Shown here in pieces: positions 6,400-11,931 of a stretch of DNA of 11,931 bases (its first letter is position 1; the number at the start of each line of letters is the position of its first letter). Under the pieces are notes generated by a model. That model was not told the DNA's origin. It did not search any database and saw only the letters and a program-made list of their open reading frames with translations. The DNA is taken from the NCBI GenBank assembly GCA_013002925.1, contig JABDLQ010000065.1, positions 1 through 11,931 of the forward strand, in the 5' to 3' direction. Source of the DNA: Gammaproteobacteria bacterium. GTDB taxonomy: Bacteria; Pseudomonadota; Gammaproteobacteria; Steroidobacterales; SZUA-146. The translations under genes and the position numbers were made by a program.

Positions 6400-8831
6400 C
6401 GCAGACCTTCCGGGCGATGCGAATCCGCTCGCAATGGTATCAGAACGCCGTGTGCACAGCTGGCCGCAGGTCCTGCCGAGTCATAGTAAACAGCATACTT
6501 CTGAATCCCGGACGGTGCCCGGGTATCCAACGGAACGGTCGCCGCGCGGGCCATGATATCTGCCCACACAGGCAATGCACCGCGCGCGCCGGTCAAGCCA
6601 GTCGGACTGTTGTCGTCGGTACCCAACCACACGACCCCTGCCACATCACCGCTGAACCCGGCAAACCAGCTATCGCGATAGTCGTTGGTTGTTCCTGTTT
6701 TACCAGCGACCTCCAGGTACTCATGCAGCCGTTTTTGCAGTCCCCGACCCGTGCCATGAGAGACCGCGAGCTGCAGATTCGCAATGACCTGATAGGCCGC
6801 GACTTCATTCACACCCCGGGAGACTGTGAGTGGATACCTCGACAACGGCACGCCATCCGCATCGACCACCTCTTTAACTGCGCGGACAGGTGTTACAAAC
6901 CCGCGCGTAGACAAACTGCTGAACAGCTGCGCGACTTCCAGTGGCGCCAACTCGGCCGCCCCCAGGAACAACGCCGGGTAACCCGGGATGTCACGCTGCA
7001 GCCCGAGTTGTTTCAGGATGGTAATGACATTCTTAACTCCGACCTGCAGACCCACCCGCACAGTGGGCAGATTCAGCGATTCGGCCAGCGCCCGGTAGGC
7101 CGGAACTTCACCACCGTACTGCTGTGAATAATTATCTGGTTCCCAGGTGTCGCCGGTGTCGAGTGGCACGCTGAGACGTTCATTACTAAGCAGAGTATCC
7201 AATTCCAGTTGTCCCGTGCTGAGCGCCGCCAGAAACACGAACGGTTTTATCAATGACCCGATGGGCCGACGCATGGTTACTGCACGATTAAACCCGTCAA
7301 AGCCCGGATTACGCCCGCCGACGATTGCTGCCAGATCGCCAGTCTCCGGCACTACCACGACCGCGGCAGCCTGGACGTCTGCCGAACTCGGCATGTCCGG
7401 CACATCGAGGCCATCAAGTGCACGCCGGATAATTTGTTCGATATCATTTTGCAGCATCACATTCAGGGTCGTATAGATACTCAAGCCTGTGGATGTCAGA
7501 TCATCCCGGTCATACTCGCGCAGCAGCTGCCCGGTAACTACTGATAAAAACGCGGGATAATTGCCATTATTGCGCTGACCCTGCCGAGTGACTCCGAGCG
7601 GTTGCCCGGCAGCACGCGTCGCCGCTTCGGCGCTGATGACACCCCCGGCGGCAAGTATGCCAAGTACATCATTGCGTCGTTGCAACGCGCGTTGCGGGTG
7701 CCTTCGGGGATCATAAAACGACGGCCCGCGCACCAACCCTACGAGCAATGCAATGTCCTGAATTTCAAGCTGTGGTAATGAGCGGCCGAAATAAAACCGG
7801 CTGGCCAGATCAAAGCCATGAATCGCGCGCCTGCCGTCCTGCCCCAGATAGATTTCGTTGATATACGCCAGCAGTATCCGCTCCTTTGGCATACGGGCAT
7901 CCAGTGCTACCGCCATTAGAGCTTCAGCGTACTTACGCCTCCAGGTCCGTCGGTTATCGAGAAAATGACTCTTGATCAATTGCTGGGTAATCGTACTGCC
8001 ACCCTGGGAAATGTTCCCGGCGCGCAGGTTTACCCATGCCGCCCGGGCGATCCCGCGCGGGTCGAGTCCATGATGCTGAAAAAAGCGGCGGTCTTCCACC
8101 GCCACCAGCGCCTCGCGCAACAAGCCCGGCACCTGATCGGCCCCGATGACAACACGGTCCTGACCGCTGGCCGGAATGATACTTCCGACTAACTGTGGTT
8201 CCAGCTGGATGACCGGCAGCGGCGCTCCTCTGCCATCGCGCAACTCCTTGATGGTACCGTCGGCAAATCGAACCTCGACTGCCACTGGCGCCGCAGCACG
8301 TGAACCGGCACCCCATGATCTTGTGATCAAACGGACAACCATTCCTGTGGTAGCAAACTCCCCAGGTTGAGACGGTTGTGCGACACGGTCATACCCAAGC
8401 TGATGCAGATACTGCTGAAGCTCTTGCGCCTGCAAATTGCGCCCGGCATACAACTCCACCGGCTGCGCAAATACACGAGCAGGCCGCTCCCATGGCTGAC
8501 CTACGAAAGCGTTCCTGATACCCGCATCCAGATAGAATCCGTACAACAGGGTGCCTGCAATCAACACTGCGAACACGACGCCAACGCGTTGCAGCAGTTT
8601 GCGTCGCCAGCCACCTGCGGAGCGGGTCGGTCGCCGCGCGGCACGGCGGCCCGTGCGTCTCCGAACACGCTTCTTTTTCGACTTTTTTCGCGATGCGGAA
8701 GTTTTTCCCGACACCCTCTTCTTTAGTGGCTTTTTTTGGGCGGGTGTTTTCCGCGAGGTATTTTTGCGGGTTTTCTTTTTACGCAATAAAGCTTTTTTGC
8801 CAGGGGCCTTGCTGCGCCGACGAGTCACCAT
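6381..8831 (-). CDS. mrcB: penicillin-binding protein 1B, bifunctional glycosyltransferase/transpeptidase
   Basis: An 816-residue class A PBP that polymerises lipid II and crosslinks peptidoglycan. Residues 1-78 form a very basic cytoplasmic tail and ~80-101 a single membrane anchor. Residues ~118-205 (RPARVFAQPVELYAG onward) match the UB2H domain typical of PBP1b, where Lpo activators bind. The GT51 domain has catalytic Glu246 in VAVEDRRFFQHHG, then GGSTITQQLIK and RKYAEALMAVALD. The transpeptidase domain has Ser526 in GSLIKP, ESLN as the SxN motif, and Lys711-Thr-Gly in AGKTGTTND. All motifs are intact. ATG 8831 lies 64 bp after the barrel gene and its upstream bases give only a poor Shine-Dalgarno. 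The UB2H region and the LpoP-like neighbour separate it from PBP1a. Confidence 0.96.
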   Translation of the reverse strand: MVTRRRSKAPGKKALLRKKKTRKNTSRKTPAQKKPLKKRVSGKTSASRKKSKKKRVRRRTGRRAARRPTRSAGGWRRKLLQRVGVVFAVLIAGTLLYGFYLDAGIRNAFVGQPWERPARVFAQPVELYAGRNLQAQELQQYLHQLGYDRVAQPSQPGEFATTGMVVRLITRSWGAGSRAAAPVAVEVRFADGTIKELRDGRGAPLPVIQLEPQLVGSIIPASGQDRVVIGADQVPGLLREALVAVEDRRFFQHHGLDPRGIARAAWVNLRAGNISQGGSTITQQLIKSHFLDNRRTWRRKYAEALMAVALDARMPKERILLAYINEIYLGQDGRRAIHGFDLASRFYFGRSLPQLEIQDIALLVGLVRGPSFYDPRRHPQRALQRRNDVLGILAAGGVISAEAATRAAGQPLGVTRQGQRNNGNYPAFLSVVTGQLLREYDRDDLTSTGLSIYTTLNVMLQNDIEQIIRRALDGLDVPDMPSSADVQAAAVVVVPETGDLAAIVGGRNPGFDGFNRAVTMRRPIGSLIKPFVFLAALSTGQLELDTLLSNERLSVPLDTGDTWEPDNYSQQYGGEVPAYRALAESLNLPTVRVGLQVGVKNVITILKQLGLQRDIPGYPALFLGAAELAPLEVAQLFSSLSTRGFVTPVRAVKEVVDADGVPLSRYPLTVSRGVNEVAAYQVIANLQLAVSHGTGRGLQKRLHEYLEVAGKTGTTNDYRDSWFAGFSGDVAGVVWLGTDDNSPTGLTGARGALPVWADIMARAATVPLDTRAPSGIQKYAVYYDSAGPAASCAHGVLIPLRADSHRPEGLRCDGNQ

Positions 8832-8895
8832 AGGCGGACCATATCACCAGTCCATCCAATTGTCCGTAGTCGTCAGTAAAATCGCTGCAGAATGA

Positions 8896-11800
8896 CTAAA
8901 ATTCTTCAGGCTGCACACGCCGACGCGACGATAAAGCTGATTCTTCGCGGCGGAACAACATGCCGCGGCGCAAATCATCCAGTGTGTGCTGGTCAGCCTT
9001 GAGTCGGAATTTCAGGTACGGACCATAGGCGAGGTATTCGGCCTGTGAAAACTCGTCATCCTCAAACCCGATAAAGTTATACCCGATACTCAACCAGGCA
9101 TTTTTTGCAAATGTCACGCCGGCCTCGATCCCGACCGAGTAGTCGTATACATCAGCACGCCACGAATGTCGTATGTCACCGTGTGCTGCTACATCCCAGC
9201 GCGACGACAAATCATGCCGCACCGCGACACCCAGCAAATCGGAAAAACCGCTGTACGCGTTCGCGGCGATTTCACTGCGGACATATTTTGCTCCGTATTG
9301 AAATGCGATCTGGGTGTCGCGACTGTACATCCAGTTCGCATTGAGGTTGTTTACCAGCTTCCAGGTCTGCGCAGCACGATTCGGGGTCTCGAGGTCTGCA
9401 TAGACCAGATCAAGGCGATCAAACACCACCCATTGACTGTTTACTGGCCGGAACGCCCACCCCAACCGCACATCGGCTGCCATTATCTGCGTCCCATCCC
9501 GGGTATCGCTGTCAAATATTTGCGCATTAAGGGTAAAGCCCTTGCCGGCCTGCTCTTCCCGGTATAGTCCCAGTAACAAAGCGCGCCGTTCTTCCAGCGT
9601 CGAATTTCGATACTCCAGACGCGATGAAGCCGACCAGAATTCACTGCGGAACAATGCACCGAGAAATACGGCAGTAAAGTCAGTCGCGATGCCGCCTGAC
9701 GTCGGCGGTGTGTCAGGATCAAACTCTACGGCAGCCGGCTGCCTGACCGTGTTCCCGTGATCGAGCCCGGCATCTACCGTCCAGCGTTCGTTAACCTGCC
9801 AGCCCTGGATCAGCCCGACGTTGGCAAACACGCGCGGCCCGTATTCCGTGGATTGCTGATTGACACTGGCATCAATGGCAGCCCGCTCCCACGGTGTAAT
9901 GCGTAAACCGGCGCGCGTGGTTTGCGTATCCACGTTATCGCCATCAGCAAATTCATGCTCCGCAAAAGCCGTCAGATTTTCATCCAGGCGATAGTCCATT
10001 CCTAACACTGTGCGCCGTGGAAAATCAGTGTTTGCATTGCGACCAGCCGAGAACTCGGTGCTGCCACGCAAGGTCAGGCGATTGTCCAGAGCCTGCACGC
10101 TGGCGTTGACAAAAGTCTGCCGGGATTCCTGCTTGCTGCCGTTGACATCTTCATCGGTTGCATTGCGCAGGCCGACGCCAAATGTACCGCGTCCCGACTG
10201 ATACCTTACTTCGCCTTGTGCCACCTGACGCACTGAACCGGAACCCAGGTTTTCCTGCTCGTATGCCTGTGCGTCAAAGGACAGTTTGTGACTCAAACGC
10301 AGACGGCCATCAAAACCGGTTTTGCGGGTGCCACTCTCGGTCCCGCGTTGCTGACCCAGACCAAACCCGCTTTCCTGCTCGCGTGCATACACCTTGCCCT
10401 GCAGCTTCTCTCCCTGATGGCGCACCTCGATTACATAAGCGTCACCTTCGCTGGCAAGCCCGTTCTGAACCGACTCGCTGGTGGCATACTCAGCCCGCAG
10501 TTCGGTACCCGGACGGAACTCATACCGCAAGTCAGCACCATACAATTCTCCGTCGCCACCGTTCATACCCTCGGAAATGCCACTAACACCAATTTCCGCC
10601 CGACCCTCACCAAACCGCAAGGCCGCGCGTCCACCGGCCGTTAATTCCTCGTCCTGCTGATCGCGGCTCTCGTAGTCAACGACGATAAAGACCGGATTGA
10701 AGAATTGGTCACGACTCGGAACCGGTTTTTTGAAAAACAGCGTGCCGTTCAAATAGTCCACATTGTAATCCAGATGTCGGGCAAGGCTGCGAGACTCGAT
10801 AATTTCTTCCGTGCGAAAACGATCGCGCACTTCAATCGTAACTTTCTCACTATTGATGACCAACGGCCGTCGGCTTAACCGGTAAAGACCTGAGGTTCCA
10901 TCACCGTTTAGTTCATCCTTTACGAATGCCTGATCCGTTTGTGCGGCAAAAACATTATAGGAAACATGCTCACCCTTGAACTCACTTTTGAACCCATTGA
11001 GGGTGCGGTTGTAGCTGCTAAGCTCCGTGACCGTCATGCCGGTCGGGTGATCACCGAACATCGCGTAAAAAGTACCGCGTTCTATTTTCAGGTAGAGCTT
11101 TTCCTGGCTGGCGGCGTCGAAACGCTGGTCAGTTGCATCACCATACAGTGTATAAAAACTGTCCGGATCGACTGTGCCAAGCAAACCGTTTTTGTCTTTA
11201 TCCCGATCACCCCTGGTATCGTAGGCAAGCGTCAGTAAAAACTCGCCTTTGACACGGCCTTTGGCAAAAAACGCAACGCGACCATCGTCATATATATCCT
11301 CATCGAGGTCATCGTCCAGTGCATTCTGCAAATTGTCCTTGATATCGCGATAGCCGACGGTACCCTCAGCAAGCCCGACCAGGATCCAGTCACGCGCAGC
11401 CGGGGCCAGCCAGACACGAACTTCCTGTTCCCGATTGTTTTCAAAACTCAGGTTTAACACCACCTCCCCGGCGCGACTGGTCGGCTCCAGTTCTATCTCT
11501 GCCTGCCCTTGCTCATTGAGGGAGTAAACCGGATCACGGTCACCCACACTAATCAGTTGGTTTTCGCGCGCAGCGTCAACCTCCCACTGGGAACGATACG
11601 GAGGAGCGACATGATAAACTCCGACCGCAGCTGGTCTGGCCGGGTAACCCTCGCGATCAAACATATCCAGCACAATGAGCGGCCGGCTTCTGCCATCAGC
11701 CACCAGTTTCGAGCTGTTCTGATTGAATCGCGCCCGCACCGGCCCGCCGCTGTAGTGAACGTTACGCACGATGCGTTGAGCAATCGCGCCACTGCGATCA

Positions 11801-11931
11801 TGCACCTCGACCTCAAGCTGATTATCACCGGGCACGATGTTAGTGCCACGCCAGCGACTGATAATCACAGATTTATCCTGCTTACGCGTCACGCCATCAA
11901 AATGTATGCCGCTGACAGGCTCACCGTTTAT
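8896..11931 (-). CDS. large outer-membrane beta-barrel protein with Big-1-like Ig domain (N-terminus outside window)
   Basis: The frame is open to the window edge, so the visible 1011 residues are the C-terminal part. The GTG at 11892 is probably internal, because the in-frame codons beyond it (INGEPVSGIHFDGV) continue the same domain. Approximate order: end of one Ig-like domain (to ~11745); a Big-1-like domain at ~11742-11413 (SKLVADGRSRPLIVLDMFD followed by GYPARPAAVGVYHV); a linker with DWILVGLAEGTVGY; an acidic run at 11284-11316; an EF-hand-like loop at 11167-11202; then several hundred residues of alternating polar/hydrophobic strands with short turns, typical of a transmembrane barrel. 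The last clear strand is AYGPYLKFRLKAD, followed by a charged tail of about 34 residues ending in Phe. I cannot assign a function. It could be an adhesin, an exporter for a surface protein, or a receptor. Nothing resembling a TonB plug signature is clear. Confidence 0.72.
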   Translation of the reverse strand: MNGEPVSGIHFDGVTRKQDKSVIISRWRGTNIVPGDNQLEVEVHDRSGAIAQRIVRNVHYSGGPVRARFNQNSSKLVADGRSRPLIVLDMFDREGYPARPAAVGVYHVAPPYRSQWEVDAARENQLISVGDRDPVYSLNEQGQAEIELEPTSRAGEVVLNLSFENNREQEVRVWLAPAARDWILVGLAEGTVGYRDIKDNLQNALDDDLDEDIYDDGRVAFFAKGRVKGEFLLTLAYDTRGDRDKDKNGLLGTVDPDSFYTLYGDATDQRFDAASQEKLYLKIERGTFYAMFGDHPTGMTVTELSSYNRTLNGFKSEFKGEHVSYNVFAAQTDQAFVKDELNGDGTSGLYRLSRRPLVINSEKVTIEVRDRFRTEEIIESRSLARHLDYNVDYLNGTLFFKKPVPSRDQFFNPVFIVVDYESRDQQDEELTAGGRAALRFGEGRAEIGVSGISEGMNGGDGELYGADLRYEFRPGTELRAEYATSESVQNGLASEGDAYVIEVRHQGEKLQGKVYAREQESGFGLGQQRGTESGTRKTGFDGRLRLSHKLSFDAQAYEQENLGSGSVRQVAQGEVRYQSGRGTFGVGLRNATDEDVNGSKQESRQTFVNASVQALDNRLTLRGSTEFSAGRNANTDFPRRTVLGMDYRLDENLTAFAEHEFADGDNVDTQTTRAGLRITPWERAAIDASVNQQSTEYGPRVFANVGLIQGWQVNERWTVDAGLDHGNTVRQPAAVEFDPDTPPTSGGIATDFTAVFLGALFRSEFWSASSRLEYRNSTLEERRALLLGLYREEQAGKGFTLNAQIFDSDTRDGTQIMAADVRLGWAFRPVNSQWVVFDRLDLVYADLETPNRAAQTWKLVNNLNANWMYSRDTQIAFQYGAKYVRSEIAANAYSGFSDLLGVAVRHDLSSRWDVAAHGDIRHSWRADVYDYSVGIEAGVTFAKNAWLSIGYNFIGFEDDEFSQAEYLAYGPYLKFRLKADQHTLDDLRRGMLFRREESALSSRRRVQPEEF

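Noticed and set aside
6417..7127. 236-codon open frame on the plus strand
   Set aside because: It is antisense to the transpeptidase domain of mrcB, has no recognisable motif, and its Arg/Cys/His/Gln-rich composition is typical of a shadow frame.
8551..8895. 114-codon plus-strand frame with Phe-rich hydrophobic stretches and several T-runs that look like terminators
   Set aside because: The Phe codons and T-runs are the complement of Lys codons in the basic tail of mrcB. No GC-rich hairpin precedes the T-runs.
8832..8895. Possible promoter or small hairpin (GGAC/GTCC) ahead of mrcB
   Set aside because: The stem is only 4 bp and no convincing -10/-35 pair is visible in the 64-bp gap. It is too weak to annotate.

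Overview
The window comes from a gammaproteobacterial chromosome and looks like core genome. The gene neighbourhoods point that way: dapC-dapD-yffB-dapE, and yoaA next to tsaB as in E. coli. So does a PBP1b with an LpoP-like lipoprotein gene directly downstream, an arrangement known from Pseudomonas. The proteins diverge clearly from the enteric ones and the DNA is moderately GC-rich by eye. I would not name a genus. No phage, transposon, CRISPR array, tRNA or rRNA is visible, and coding density is close to complete.

Plus strand, 1-2750: the end of the succinylase branch of lysine/meso-diaminopimelate synthesis. The order is dapC (5' end outside the window), dapD, a small ArsC/Spx-fold YffB protein, and dapE. 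Spacing is 12 bp, 1 bp and a 4-base overlap, so this is one transcription unit. It feeds both lysine and the DAP crosslinks of peptidoglycan.

Minus strand, 11931-2751: a second, long co-directional run. In transcription order it holds a very large outer-membrane beta-barrel protein (N-terminus outside the window), mrcB (PBP1b), a TPR lipoprotein that is probably the PBP1b activator LpoP, yoaA (an XPD/DinG-type Fe-S helicase), tsaB (the t6A tRNA modification platform) and dsbB (periplasmic disulfide reoxidation). lpoP/yoaA and yoaA/tsaB overlap by 4 bases each, which suggests translational coupling. dsbB has its own clear Shine-Dalgarno after a 54-bp gap, and mrcB follows the barrel gene after 64 bp. 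The two runs converge at 2750/2751 with no base between the stop codons.

Functionally the two units share a cell-envelope theme. DAP is made by the plus-strand genes and incorporated and crosslinked by PBP1b with its putative activator. DsbB and the barrel protein act in the inner membrane/periplasm and the outer membrane. YoaA and TsaB are housekeeping passengers. The least understood gene is the barrel protein: a Big-1-like Ig domain, an acidic stretch, an EF-hand-like calcium loop, then several hundred residues of beta-strand-rich sequence. I see no previously undescribed defence or mobile system.
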